DNA of 64,000 bases. It comes from Janthinobacterium sp. 17J80-10 (GTDB lineage Bacteria; Pseudomonadota; Gammaproteobacteria; Burkholderiales; Burkholderiaceae_D). Positions within the stretch are counted from its first letter, which is position 1. The number at the start of each line of letters is the position of its first letter. Below the pieces are notes generated by a model. The model searched no databases and was not told the origin of the DNA. It worked only from the letters and a program-made list of their open reading frames with translations. Made by a program: the position numbers and the translations under genes. Below, piece by piece: positions 20,464 to 29,008 of this stretch. The DNA lies in contig NZ_CP035311.1 in NCBI RefSeq assembly GCF_004114795.1, positions 2,914,001 through 2,978,000 on the forward strand. Reading direction: 5' to 3'.

Positions 20464-21861
20464 TCAGACGATGCCCGTCATGTAGAACAGGGCGATCGTG
20501 AAGCCTGCCATCACGGTCTTGATACAGGTAATGGCAAAGATGTCGCCATACGACTGGCGGTGCGTCAGGCCGGTCACCGTCAGCAAGGTAATCACCGCAC
20601 CATTGTGCGGCAGGGTATCCATGCCGCCGCTGGCCATCGAGGCAATGCGGTGGAAGACCTCGAGCGGAATGTTGGCGGCGTGCGCGGCAGCGATGAAGTT
20701 ATCCGCCATCGCCCCAAGCGCGATGCTCAGGCCGCCGATCGCCGAACCGGTCAGCCCGGCCAGGACGGTGATCGAAACCGCTTCATTGATCAGCGGATTG
20801 GGAATCGCGCGCAGGGTTTCGGCAACGATGATAAATCCCGGCAAAGCGGCCATCACGGCGCCATAGCCGTATTCCGAGGCGCTGTTCATGACAGCCAGCA
20901 GGGCGCCATTGATCGCCTGTTTGCTGCCTGCGCTAAATTTCGGCAAGACCGTTTTATAGCTGGTGAGGATGACGGTAACGATGCCGGCAATCAGCGCCAG
21001 TTCAACCGCCCAGATCGTCGAGTTGCTGGCGATCGTCACCGGAATCGGCTTGGCGAGGCCGGCCAAGGTGATGGTGTAGGTCGCGTCGCCATAGAGCTGG
21101 GGAATCATCTTCCCAAATAGATAATTCAGGCCGAACACCATCGCCAGGGGCAGCAAGGCGATCCACGTATTGGGCAGCTTTTCATCGGGGTTGGGTGCTG
21201 CCGGCTCGTGGATGTGATTGTCGCCATAGCCTTCGCCCAGGGCGGCAGCCTTGCGGCGGCGCGAGTCGAGATAAAACATGCCGGTGGCGAAAATCATCAA
21301 ACCGCCAATGGTCCCCAGCCAGGGCGCAGCCCAGGTATCGGTGTGGAAGAATGTGGTCGGGATGATGTTCTGCACCTGCGGACTGCCGGGGAAGGAGTCC
21401 ATGGTGAAGGTAAAGGCGCCGAGAGCGATGGTGCCTGGAATCAAGCGCTTCGGAATATTACCTTGCCTAAACATCTCTGCCGCGAACGGATAGACGGCGA
21501 AGACCACGACGTTGAGGGATACGCCGCCATAAGTCAGCAGGGCGCAGGTGATCACGATGACCAGCTGGGCGCGTTTGCTGCCCAGCAAGTTGATCACGGC
21601 GGCGCTGATCGCTTTCGAATTCCCGGAGAGTTCGATCACCTTGCCGAAAACGGCGCCCAGCAAAAATATCGGCAGGAAGTTCTTGACGAAGGTGACCAGC
21701 TTTTCCATGAAGATGGCGCCGTAAACCGGGCCAATCGCAGCCGGATCGATGAACAGCACCGCGCCAAGCGCAGCGAGGGGGGCAAAGAGTATGACGCTGA
21801 ACCCCCGATACGCCATGATGACGAGGAAGGTGAGCGAAAGGACAATGACTAGTACATCCAT
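20464..21861 (-). CDS. GntP-family organic acid/proton symporter
   Basis: 465 aa with about 12 hydrophobic segments. GntP-family features are LPIFLLGAVFGKVIELSG, TYGGVSLNVVVFAVYPFA, and the C-terminal GGMDTLPHNGAVITLL. Members import gluconate, other sugar acids or short hydroxy acids such as 3-hydroxybutyrate. As first gene of the operon with the aldolase and dehydrogenase, it may bring in the substrate of that short pathway (inference). GGAG lies 11 bases before the start. The gene is divergent from a two-component system. Confidence 0.9.
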   Translation of the reverse strand: MDVLVIVLSLTFLVIMAYRGFSVILFAPLAALGAVLFIDPAAIGPVYGAIFMEKLVTFVKNFLPIFLLGAVFGKVIELSGNSKAISAAVINLLGSKRAQLVIVITCALLTYGGVSLNVVVFAVYPFAAEMFRQGNIPKRLIPGTIALGAFTFTMDSFPGSPQVQNIIPTTFFHTDTWAAPWLGTIGGLMIFATGMFYLDSRRRKAAALGEGYGDNHIHEPAAPNPDEKLPNTWIALLPLAMVFGLNYLFGKMIPQLYGDATYTITLAGLAKPIPVTIASNSTIWAVELALIAGIVTVILTSYKTVLPKFSAGSKQAINGALLAVMNSASEYGYGAVMAALPGFIIVAETLRAIPNPLINEAVSITVLAGLTGSAIGGLSIALGAMADNFIAAAHAANIPLEVFHRIASMASGGMDTLPHNGAVITLLTVTGLTHRQSYGDIFAITCIKTVMAGFTIALFYMTGIV

Positions 21862-21960
21862 GTTGCGTGTGTCTCCTGAATTCTCATGTTTTTAGAATTG
21901 GCCATTGCGAACCGGGGCTGCCTTGCCGATGCAAAAAAACAGCCTGTCGCTGCCGCGATT

Positions 21961-22015
21961 CTAGGGAGTGCGTTAAAACAAGGTAATTGGGGGAAGCCCT
22001 AGCTAGGGTTAACCC
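21961..22015. promoter_or_regulatory. Overlapping palindromes between gntP-dmpFG and its two-component system
   Basis: CCCTAGCTAGGG (21997-22008) is a perfect 12-bp palindrome and overlaps GGGTTAACCC (22006-22015), also perfect. A further CTAGGG is at 21961-21966. The CTAGGG half-sites lie in the divergent control region and are good candidates for the binding site of the FixJ-type regulator. This is inference. Confidence 0.5.
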
Positions 22016-22099
22016 GTACAGGCGTACATGGGCGTCATTAAGGAAATACGCATCCTTCGGGCAGGACACAATCGGGCCATCCTGGCGTATCGTATACGG

Positions 22100-23737
22100 A
22101 TGAAAAATCGCAATACGCTCATCACGAAGCCGCCGGCCGGCGAGCGGCAATTTCTGCCGCGGCTGCGGCTGGATATCCATACGCGGCTCTTGCTGGTCGG
22201 CCTGGTCAGCCTGCTGGGTTTCATCGCCCTGAGCGGCATCGCGATGCAATCGATGCGGCAACAGATGATCGAGGATCGGGTGATGAAGATCCGCCACATG
22301 ACGGAAGTCGCCCAGAAGATCCTGCAATGGCAGTATCAGCGCTTCCAGCGCGGGGAAATCGATGAGGCCAGCGCCAGGAAGGCCGCCTTGAATGAGCTGC
22401 GGGCGCTGCGATACGGTAAAAACGAATACTTTTTCGTCGACGATTTCAATTGCATTTCCATACTGTTGCCGCCTTTCCCGCAGTGGGAAGGCCGTGATTT
22501 CACAAATGAAGTCGATAGCAACGGCCACTACTTCGTGCAAACACAGCGCGACACGGCGCTGGCTGGCGGCGGCACCATCTATTACAAGTTTCCCAAGGAA
22601 GGCAGTCTCAAGAGCGTGGACAAGGCGGCCTACGTGCTGCCTTTCATGCCCTGGAAATGGCTGGTCGGCACCGGCATCTATCTCGACGACGTCGACCAGG
22701 AAATCCGCGACATCCGGATCCGGCTGCTGACCGGCTTTGGCGTCGTTGCGCTGATTGCCGGGTTATTGCTGGCCCTGATCGCCAGTGGGATCACGCGCCC
22801 CCTCAAACGCCTGACCGAGGTCATACACCGCCTGACAGACCGCGATTACACCGCGACCATTGAAGGCAAGGAACGCACCGACGAGATTGGCGACATTGCC
22901 CGCGCCCTCGAACTCTTCAAGCGGACTGGCCAGGAATTTACAGCGCTGCAACTGGAGCTGCGGCAGAAGGAGGCGGCCGCCAGCGAGGAGCGCGCCGCCT
23001 GGCTGGAGCAGCAACGGGAAAGCGCGATCCGCCTGGAACAGTCATCGCGCCTGATTACCGTTGGCGAACTGGCAACCAGCCTGGCACATGAACTGAACCA
23101 ACCCCTGGCCGCGATCACGAACTACTGTCGTGGCTGCGTCACTTTGCTGGAAGAAGGCAAGGCGGATCGGCAAACCATGCTCGAACCGATGCGCAAGGCA
23201 ACCGAACAAGCCATCCGGGCAGCCAAAATCGTCACCCGCATCCGGACCTACCTGCGGCGCAGCGAGCCGAGCCGGGCCCCGCTGGATCTGCGGGCGATCA
23301 TTGCCGAAATCGTGGAACTGGCCAAATTCGATATCCAGCATCAGGACGTGCGCATCCACCTCGAAATTTCCCCTTCCCTGCCGCCGATCCTGGCGGACCG
23401 GATCATGATCCAGCAGGTGGTCCTCAACCTCATCCGCAACGGCATCTCAGCCATGCAGGGCGATGGCAGACATGGCAGGGAATTGACCATCGTCACCATC
23501 TGCAGCGGCGCATTCGTCGAGACGCAGGTGATCGACCAGGGAACCGGCATCGACGAGGAGCACAGGGAAAAGATTTTCACACCGTTCTTTACGACCAAGT
23601 CGAACGGCATGGGGATGGGCCTCAACATCTGCCGCACCATCATCGAACTGCACGGCGGGCGCCTGTGGGCCAGCGCCAACCCGGCGGGCGGCGCCATTTT
23701 CCACTTCACTCTTCCTCTCCAAGAAGCGCAGACATGA
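22100..23737 (+). CDS. Cache-domain sensor histidine kinase
   Basis: About 545-aa membrane kinase. Order: transmembrane helix (about 24-44), periplasmic single-Cache domain (about 45-200; KNEYFFVDDF and GRDFTNEVDSNGHYFV are typical), second helix, HAMP linker, HisKA box with the phosphorylated His in SLAHELNQPLAAITNY, and an ATPase domain with NLIRNGISAM, DQGTGI and FFTTKSNGMGMGL. Periplasmic Cache domains bind small organic acids or amino acids. The start is uncertain: ATG 22028 is in frame and adds 24 residues, and neither site has a good ribosome site. The stop overlaps the regulator start (ATGA). Divergent from the permease operon, which it probably controls. Confidence 0.9.
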   Translation: MKNRNTLITKPPAGERQFLPRLRLDIHTRLLLVGLVSLLGFIALSGIAMQSMRQQMIEDRVMKIRHMTEVAQKILQWQYQRFQRGEIDEASARKAALNELRALRYGKNEYFFVDDFNCISILLPPFPQWEGRDFTNEVDSNGHYFVQTQRDTALAGGGTIYYKFPKEGSLKSVDKAAYVLPFMPWKWLVGTGIYLDDVDQEIRDIRIRLLTGFGVVALIAGLLLALIASGITRPLKRLTEVIHRLTDRDYTATIEGKERTDEIGDIARALELFKRTGQEFTALQLELRQKEAAASEERAAWLEQQRESAIRLEQSSRLITVGELATSLAHELNQPLAAITNYCRGCVTLLEEGKADRQTMLEPMRKATEQAIRAAKIVTRIRTYLRRSEPSRAPLDLRAIIAEIVELAKFDIQHQDVRIHLEISPSLPPILADRIMIQQVVLNLIRNGISAMQGDGRHGRELTIVTICSGAFVETQVIDQGTGIDEEHREKIFTPFFTTKSNGMGMGLNICRTIIELHGGRLWASANPAGGAIFHFTLPLQEAQT

Positions 23738-24357
23738 CTATCCTGGACGATGTGCAATACACCATCTATGTCGTTGACGACGACGACGCTTTCCGGGAAT
23801 CGCTTGTCTGGCTGCTGGAGTCCCATGCTTACCAGACTCAGGCTTTTGCGTCGGCCGAAGACTTCCTGGGCATTTGCGACCAGGTGCTGTTCGGCTGCCT
23901 GCTGGTGGATATGCGCATGCCTGGCGCCAGCGGCCTGGAACTCCACGACCGGCTGAGTAGCGGCGGCATCCAGATCCCCACCATCGTCATGAGCGGCCAT
24001 GGCGATCTCGACATGGCCGTCTCGGCTTTTCGCAAAGGCGTCGTCGACTTCCTGCAAAAACCGCTCGACGACCGCTATCTGCTATCGCGCATCGACCATT
24101 GCATTGCCACGGAAAAGGAAAACAAGCGGCGCCTGCAGAGCCATGAGAATGTCGCGCGCCGCCTCGCCAGCCTGACGCTGCGGGAGAAAGAGGTGTTCGA
24201 CTGCATATTGCAGGGGATGCTCAACAAGCAGATCGCCGACCGGCTGGGAATCAGCATCAAGACAGTCGAAGTGCATCGCAGTCACGTCATGAAAAAAATC
24301 GACGCCACATCCGTCATGGAACTTGTCAAATTCAGCCTCGCCGCCGGCGGCAAGTGA
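23734..24357 (+). CDS. FixJ-family response regulator
   Basis: 207 aa. Receiver domain with acidic pocket VVDDDDAFRESL, phosphoacceptor Asp in LLVDMRMPGASG and conserved Lys in FLQKPLDD. A LuxR-type helix-turn-helix follows (LTLREKEVFDCILQGMLNKQIADRLGIS then KTVEVHRSHVMKK). It is translationally coupled to the Cache-domain kinase by a 4-bp overlap. Likely activator of the divergent GntP-aldolase-dehydrogenase operon. Confidence 0.93.
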   Translation: MTILDDVQYTIYVVDDDDAFRESLVWLLESHAYQTQAFASAEDFLGICDQVLFGCLLVDMRMPGASGLELHDRLSSGGIQIPTIVMSGHGDLDMAVSAFRKGVVDFLQKPLDDRYLLSRIDHCIATEKENKRRLQSHENVARRLASLTLREKEVFDCILQGMLNKQIADRLGISIKTVEVHRSHVMKKIDATSVMELVKFSLAAGGK

Positions 24358-24433
24358 TGATGCCGGACGGATTGGCCGGACGCCGGACCGCGCGATCGTC
24401 GATGCGAAATCGCCGCGATCCGGCCTGAGGGAA

Positions 24434-25441
24434 TCAAAGGATCAGCGTGCCGATCCACCAGGCCACTGCCGCCATGAAAGCCGAAGCGGGGATCGTGAAG
24501 ATCCAGGCCCAGACAATATTGCCCGCAACGCCCCAGCGCACCGCCGACATCTTCTTGGCTGAACCGACGCCGACGATGGCGCCGGTGATGGTGTGCGTGG
24601 TGGATACCGGAACGCCCAGCGCAGTCGCCAGGAACAAGGTCATGGCGCCGCCGGTCTCGGCGCAGAAACCGCCCACGGGTTTGAGCTTCGTGATCTTCTG
24701 CCCCATGGTCTTGACGATACGCCAGCCGCCAAACAGGGTACCCAGGCCGATTGCCACGTAACAGCTGGCGATGACCCACATCGGCAGCGCCTCGTCGGCG
24801 GTGGTGACGCCTGCGGCGATCAGCAGCATCCAGATGATGCCCATGGTCTTTTGCGCATCATTGCCGCCATGGCCCAGGCTGTACATCGAAGCCGAGACCA
24901 GCTGCAGGCGGCGAAACCACTTGTCCACCTTGCCGGGGGTGCTGCGCACGAACAGCCATGACACCAATATCATCATTATCGTGCCGAAGAGGAATCCCAA
25001 TAGCGGCGAGAGCACGATGAAGGCGATGGTCTTGACCAGCCCGGAACCGATCAGCGAACCGGTGCCGGCCTTGGCAACTGCGGCGCCCACCAGGCCGCCG
25101 ATCAGGGCGTGCGACGACGACGATGGAATGCCGTAGTACCAGGTCAGCGCATTCCAGGCGATGGCGCCGACCAAAGCGCCGAAGACGACGTAATGGTCCA
25201 CCACCATCGGGTCGATGGTCCCCTTGCCGACAGTGCCAGCCACCTTCAGCTGGAAAATGAAAATTGCGACAAAATTGAAGAACGCCGCCAGCATGACAGC
25301 GTTCTGGGGCTTGAGCACGCCGGTCGAAACGACTGTCGCGATGGCATTGGCGGCATCGTGGAAGCCGTTCATGAAATCGAACAGCAGCGCCAGCAGGATC
25401 AAAAAGCCCAGGACGTAGATACTGATGTGTAGAGTCTGCAT
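24434..25441 (-). CDS. pit: Low-affinity inorganic phosphate transporter PiT
   Basis: 335 aa, about 10 membrane segments. The two signature repeats of the PiT family are present: LLFDFMNGFHDAANAIATVVST near the N-terminus and SLGHGGNDAQKTMGI in the second half. Imports metal-phosphate complexes with protons. It lies 13 bases downstream of the DUF47 gene, its usual partner. Confidence 0.93.
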   Translation of the reverse strand: MQTLHISIYVLGFLILLALLFDFMNGFHDAANAIATVVSTGVLKPQNAVMLAAFFNFVAIFIFQLKVAGTVGKGTIDPMVVDHYVVFGALVGAIAWNALTWYYGIPSSSSHALIGGLVGAAVAKAGTGSLIGSGLVKTIAFIVLSPLLGFLFGTIMMILVSWLFVRSTPGKVDKWFRRLQLVSASMYSLGHGGNDAQKTMGIIWMLLIAAGVTTADEALPMWVIASCYVAIGLGTLFGGWRIVKTMGQKITKLKPVGGFCAETGGAMTLFLATALGVPVSTTHTITGAIVGVGSAKKMSAVRWGVAGNIVWAWIFTIPASAFMAAVAWWIGTLIL

Positions 25442-25454
25442 GGGTCTCTACCGC

Positions 25455-26081
25455 TTAAGCGTTTTCGACGATGATCGCCTGGAGGATATTGGCCACGTCC
25501 TCGCAGCGGTCGGTGACCGTTTCCAGGATTTCGTAGATCGCCTTGTACTTGATCAGGTTGCGCACGTCCGGCTCCTCGCGGAACAGCTTGGACATGGCGG
25601 CGCGGAAGACATGGTCGGCGTCGGCTTCAAGGCGGTCGATCTCGGTGCAGATCTCGAGAACCTGGCGCGAATTGTCCATGTTGTGCAGCAGGCCGACCGC
25701 CAGCTTGACCTTTTCCGTCGACGCCAGGCACAGCTCGGCCAGGCGCTGGGCTTCCGGCGTGGTGTTCTTGATATCGTACAGCGACACGGTCTGCGCGGCG
25801 TCTTCCAGCAAGTCCAGGATATCGTCCATGCGCACGATCAGGCGATGGATATCGTCACGGTCCAGTGGCGTGATGAAAGTCTTGTGCAGCATGTCGATGG
25901 TGATGTGAGTCACCTTGTCGGCCTGCTTTTCAATGCTTTCGATCGCGTGCACGCGATGTTCCAGGTTGTCGAAATTGGTCATCATCGCCACCATTTCGGC
26001 GGCGCCCTTGACGCACAATTCCGCGTGCTGGTTGAAGTAATCAAAGAACTTGCCTTCTGTAGGCATCAATCGTCCGAACAT
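25455..26081 (-). CDS. DUF47/PhoU-like partner protein of PiT
   Basis: 208-aa all-helical PhoU-like protein (MFGRLMPTEGKFFDYFNQHAEL, then ITPLDRDDIHRLIVRMDDILDLLEDAA). Such proteins regulate or stabilise the adjacent PiT transporter. ATG 26081 is preceded by a weak AGAGAGAG site; the longer frame reads into an AT-rich leader and is unlikely. Same strand as dnaB upstream, 49 bases away, and pit downstream. Confidence 0.9.
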   Translation of the reverse strand: MFGRLMPTEGKFFDYFNQHAELCVKGAAEMVAMMTNFDNLEHRVHAIESIEKQADKVTHITIDMLHKTFITPLDRDDIHRLIVRMDDILDLLEDAAQTVSLYDIKNTTPEAQRLAELCLASTEKVKLAVGLLHNMDNSRQVLEICTEIDRLEADADHVFRAAMSKLFREEPDVRNLIKYKAIYEILETVTDRCEDVANILQAIIVENA

Positions 26082-26130
26082 GCTTGCTCTCTCTTCCGAA
26101 ATAATTGTTTTATAAATTATCGATTTGTAG

Positions 26131-27522
26131 TTATTCGTTATCCAGGTATGCCGAACCGCTGCCGGCATAATTGTCGAACTTGGTGTACTGGCCGAGGAAG
26201 GTCAGGCGCACCGTGCCGATCGGGCCGTTACGCTGCTTGCCGATGATGATTTCGGCGGCGTCCTGGTCGGGCGTATCCGGGTTGTAGACCTTGTCGCGGT
26301 AGACGAACAGGATGACGTCGGCATCCTGCTCGATGGCGCCGGACTCGCGCAGGTCGGACATGATCGGGCGCTTGTTGGGCCGCTGCTCCAGAGAACGGTT
26401 CAGCTGCGACAGCGCAATCACCGGGCAATTCAGCTCCTTGGCCAGGCCCTTGAGGCTTCGTGAAATTTCCGAAATTTCGGTGGCGCGATTCTCGCCGGAA
26501 GAGCTGCTGCCCGACATCAGTTGCAGGTAGTCGATGATGATCAGTCCCAACCTGCCGCACTGGCGCGAGAGGCGGCGCGCGCGCGCGCGCAGCTCGATCG
26601 GGTTCAGCGCCGGGGTTTCGTCGATGAAGATCTGCGCGTCATTCAGCTTCTGGATGGCGTGCGTCAGGCGCGGCCAGTCCTCGTCGATCAGGCGGCCGGT
26701 GCGCAGGCGATGCTGGTCGAGCTTGCCGACCGAACCCAACATACGCATGGCCAGCTGGGCGCCGCCCATTTCCATCGAAAAGATCGCCACGGGCAAACCG
26801 CTCTCGATGGCGACGTTTTCGCCGATATTCACCGAGAAGGCCGTCTTGCCCATGGAAGGACGTCCGGCGACGATGATCAGGTCGCCCGGCTGCAGGCCGG
26901 AGGTCATGCGGTCGAGGTCGATCAGCCCGGTGGGCACGCCGGTCACGTCGCTGGTGTTGTCGCGGTTGTACAGCTCGTCGATGCGTTCGACCACCTGGGT
27001 CAACAGCGGCTGGATTTCCTGGAAACCCTGGACGCCGCGGGCGCCATCCTCGGCGATGGCGAAAATCTTCGACTCGGCCTCGTCAAGCATCTGCTTGACT
27101 TCCTTGCCCTGCGGGTTGAAAGCGTTGCTGGCAATTTCGTCAGAAACCGTGATCAGCTTTCGCAGCACGCCGCGATCACGCACGATCTCGGCATAGCGGC
27201 GGATATTGGCGGCCGAAGGCGTGTTCTGCGCCAGCGCGTTCAGGTAAGCCAGGCCGCCGACTTCCTCTGCCTTGCCGGTGACAGTCAACGCCTCGTAGAC
27301 CGTGATGACGTCGGCCGGCCGGGTAACGGAGATCAGCTTGGTAATGTGCTGAAAGATGATGCGGTGGTCATAACGGTAGAAATCTTCCGCGCTGACCAGG
27401 TCTGCTATACGGTCATAGGCTGCATTGTCAAGCAGCAGGCCACCGAGAACCGATTGTTCTGCTTCGATGGAATGCGGCGGTACTCGAAGGGATTCAAGTT
27501 GAGGATCGGAGCGGGTGTTCAT
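26131..27522 (-). CDS. dnaB: Replicative DNA helicase DnaB
   Basis: 463 aa. The ring helicase that unwinds DNA at the fork. The N-terminal domain starts at VPPHSIEAEQSVLGGLLLDN; the RecA-like domain has Walker A AGRPSMGKTAFSVN, SMEMGGAQLAMRM and LIIIDYLQLMSG. I use ATG 27522; ATG 27531 three codons upstream overlaps a TATAAT hexamer. In most betaproteobacteria dnaB directly follows rplI; here 5.8 kb of other genes lie between. Confidence 0.97.
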   Translation of the reverse strand: MNTRSDPQLESLRVPPHSIEAEQSVLGGLLLDNAAYDRIADLVSAEDFYRYDHRIIFQHITKLISVTRPADVITVYEALTVTGKAEEVGGLAYLNALAQNTPSAANIRRYAEIVRDRGVLRKLITVSDEIASNAFNPQGKEVKQMLDEAESKIFAIAEDGARGVQGFQEIQPLLTQVVERIDELYNRDNTSDVTGVPTGLIDLDRMTSGLQPGDLIIVAGRPSMGKTAFSVNIGENVAIESGLPVAIFSMEMGGAQLAMRMLGSVGKLDQHRLRTGRLIDEDWPRLTHAIQKLNDAQIFIDETPALNPIELRARARRLSRQCGRLGLIIIDYLQLMSGSSSSGENRATEISEISRSLKGLAKELNCPVIALSQLNRSLEQRPNKRPIMSDLRESGAIEQDADVILFVYRDKVYNPDTPDQDAAEIIIGKQRNGPIGTVRLTFLGQYTKFDNYAGSGSAYLDNE

Positions 27523-27529
27523 GGCGCGC

Positions 27530-27535
27530 ATTATA
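27530..27535 (-). promoter_or_regulatory. Possible -10 element with leaderless start of dnaB
   Basis: TATAAT on the minus strand ends 7 bases before the ATG at 27522, so transcription would begin about at the start codon. No ribosome site is visible and the -35 region is poor, hence tentative. Confidence 0.35.
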
Positions 27536-27699
27536 CCTGCTCGTCCGGACCCACGATCCGCAGGGCCGGGAAAAATTACATCTTGATGACAGACTTATTC
27601 GGATGACAATATTTCAGCCCGAGTCTGGAGAAAACAACGCGCAGAAAATCAGGATTTGCTGTAAAGACAGTTACATAAGAGGCATCTATTCGTTTGTCC

Positions 27700-27747
27700 G
27701 CATCCTCTGCGGCGACCGGCAAGCCTGCCGCAAGCCGCAGAGGATGC
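27700..27747. repeat. Perfect 14-bp inverted repeat after the solute-binding-protein gene
   Basis: GCATCCTCTGCGGC (27700-27713) and GCCGCAGAGGATGC (27734-27747) are perfect reverse complements around a 20-nt loop, which itself has a short GGC/GCC pairing. It starts 5 bases past the stop codon of the gene at 27753. There is no T-run on the minus strand, so it may be a stability or Rho-assisted end structure. Confidence 0.7.
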
Positions 27748-27752
27748 CAGAA

Positions 27753-28970
27753 TTATTTCTTCACCAGCGGGCATTCGCTCTTTTCCAGAGGCGTGAACGC
27801 TTCGTTCGCCGGGATCACGCGGCGGACATGGTAATAATCCCAGGGATACTTGGATTCGGCGGGCGCCTTCACCTGCATCAGGTACATGTCGTGCACCATG
27901 CGGCCATCGGCACGCAGCTTGCCGTTCTTGGCAAAGAAGTCATTGACCGGCAATTCGCGCATCTTGGCCATCACGGCCTGGGCTTCGTCGGTGCCTGCAG
28001 CCTTGATCGCCTTGAAGTAGTGCATCATCGAGGAATACACGCCGGCCTGCACCATCGTCGGCATTTTCTTGTGGCGCAGGAAGAAGCGCTTGGACCAGGT
28101 CCGTGTTTCCTCGTTCAGATCCCAGTAGAAGCCCTCGGTCAGGTACAGGCCCTGGCTGATGTCCAGTCCGAGGCCGTGCACATCGGTGACGAACATCAGC
28201 AGGGAGGCAAGCTTCTGCTTCTTGTTGATGCCGAACTCGCGTGCCTGCTTGATGGCGTTGGTCAGGTCGGTGCCGGCATTGGCCAGGCCGATTGCCTTGG
28301 CGCCGGAACTTTGCGCGGACACCAGGAAAGAAGAGAAATCCGATGCTGCCAGCGGGTGCCGGACCGAACCCAGCACCTTGCCGCCGCCGGCCTTGACCAC
28401 TGCGGCGGTATCGCCTTCCAGTGCCTGGCCAAAAGCATAGTCCGCCGTGATGAAATACCAGGTGTCGTTGCCATCCTTGACCATTGCCTTGCCGGTGCCG
28501 TTGGCCATGGCGAAGGTGTCATAAACCCAGTGCACGCCGGTGGGCGAGCAATTCTTGTTGGTGAGCGCAGCGGTGGCGGCGCCGGAGTTCATCGTGATGC
28601 GGTTCTTGTCCTTGGCCACCTGCTGCACTGCCAGGCCGACCGAAGAAGTGACCAGGTCGGCGATCATGTCGACCTTGTCGTTGTCGAACCATTCGCGCGC
28701 CTTGCTGGCCGCCACGTCGGGCTTGTTCAAATGGTCGATCGACACCATCTCGACCGGCTTGCCCAGCAGTGTGCCGCCGATATCCTCGATTGCCATCCTG
28801 GCCGCCAGCACGCTGCCCTGCCCTGCCAGTGCGGAATACGGGCCTGACATGTCGGTCATCACGCCGACCTTGACCACGCCGTCGGAAATCTTGTCCGAGG
28901 CATGGGTTGCCGGCAAGGCCAGCGCAGCCAGCGCCGCGCACACGACTGCCGTGATTTTATTGATTTTCAT
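27753..28970 (-). CDS. Branched-chain amino acid ABC transporter-type solute-binding protein
   Basis: 405-aa periplasmic protein (type I binding fold, LivK/UrtA-like). A signal peptide is clear (MKINKITAVVCAALAALALPATHAS). The body starts KISDGVVKVGVMTDMSGPYSALAGQGSVLAARMA and contains VEMVSIDHLNKPDVAASKAREWFD. AAGGAG lies 8 bases before the start. No permease or ATPase gene is present in the window, so it is an orphan. It follows the acyl-CoA synthetase gene by 38 bases, which suggests the ligand may be an aromatic or aliphatic acid activated by that enzyme (inference). Confidence 0.92.
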   Translation of the reverse strand: MKINKITAVVCAALAALALPATHASDKISDGVVKVGVMTDMSGPYSALAGQGSVLAARMAIEDIGGTLLGKPVEMVSIDHLNKPDVAASKAREWFDNDKVDMIADLVTSSVGLAVQQVAKDKNRITMNSGAATAALTNKNCSPTGVHWVYDTFAMANGTGKAMVKDGNDTWYFITADYAFGQALEGDTAAVVKAGGGKVLGSVRHPLAASDFSSFLVSAQSSGAKAIGLANAGTDLTNAIKQAREFGINKKQKLASLLMFVTDVHGLGLDISQGLYLTEGFYWDLNEETRTWSKRFFLRHKKMPTMVQAGVYSSMMHYFKAIKAAGTDEAQAVMAKMRELPVNDFFAKNGKLRADGRMVHDMYLMQVKAPAESKYPWDYYHVRRVIPANEAFTPLEKSECPLVKK

Positions 28971-29008
28971 GCTGTGTCTCCTTGTTGTAATAATGAAAGG
29001 TACTGCCG

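Noticed and set aside
24358-24433. Possible terminator between the FixJ-type regulator and pit
   Set aside because: Only imperfect GC-rich pairing is found and there is no T-run on either strand.
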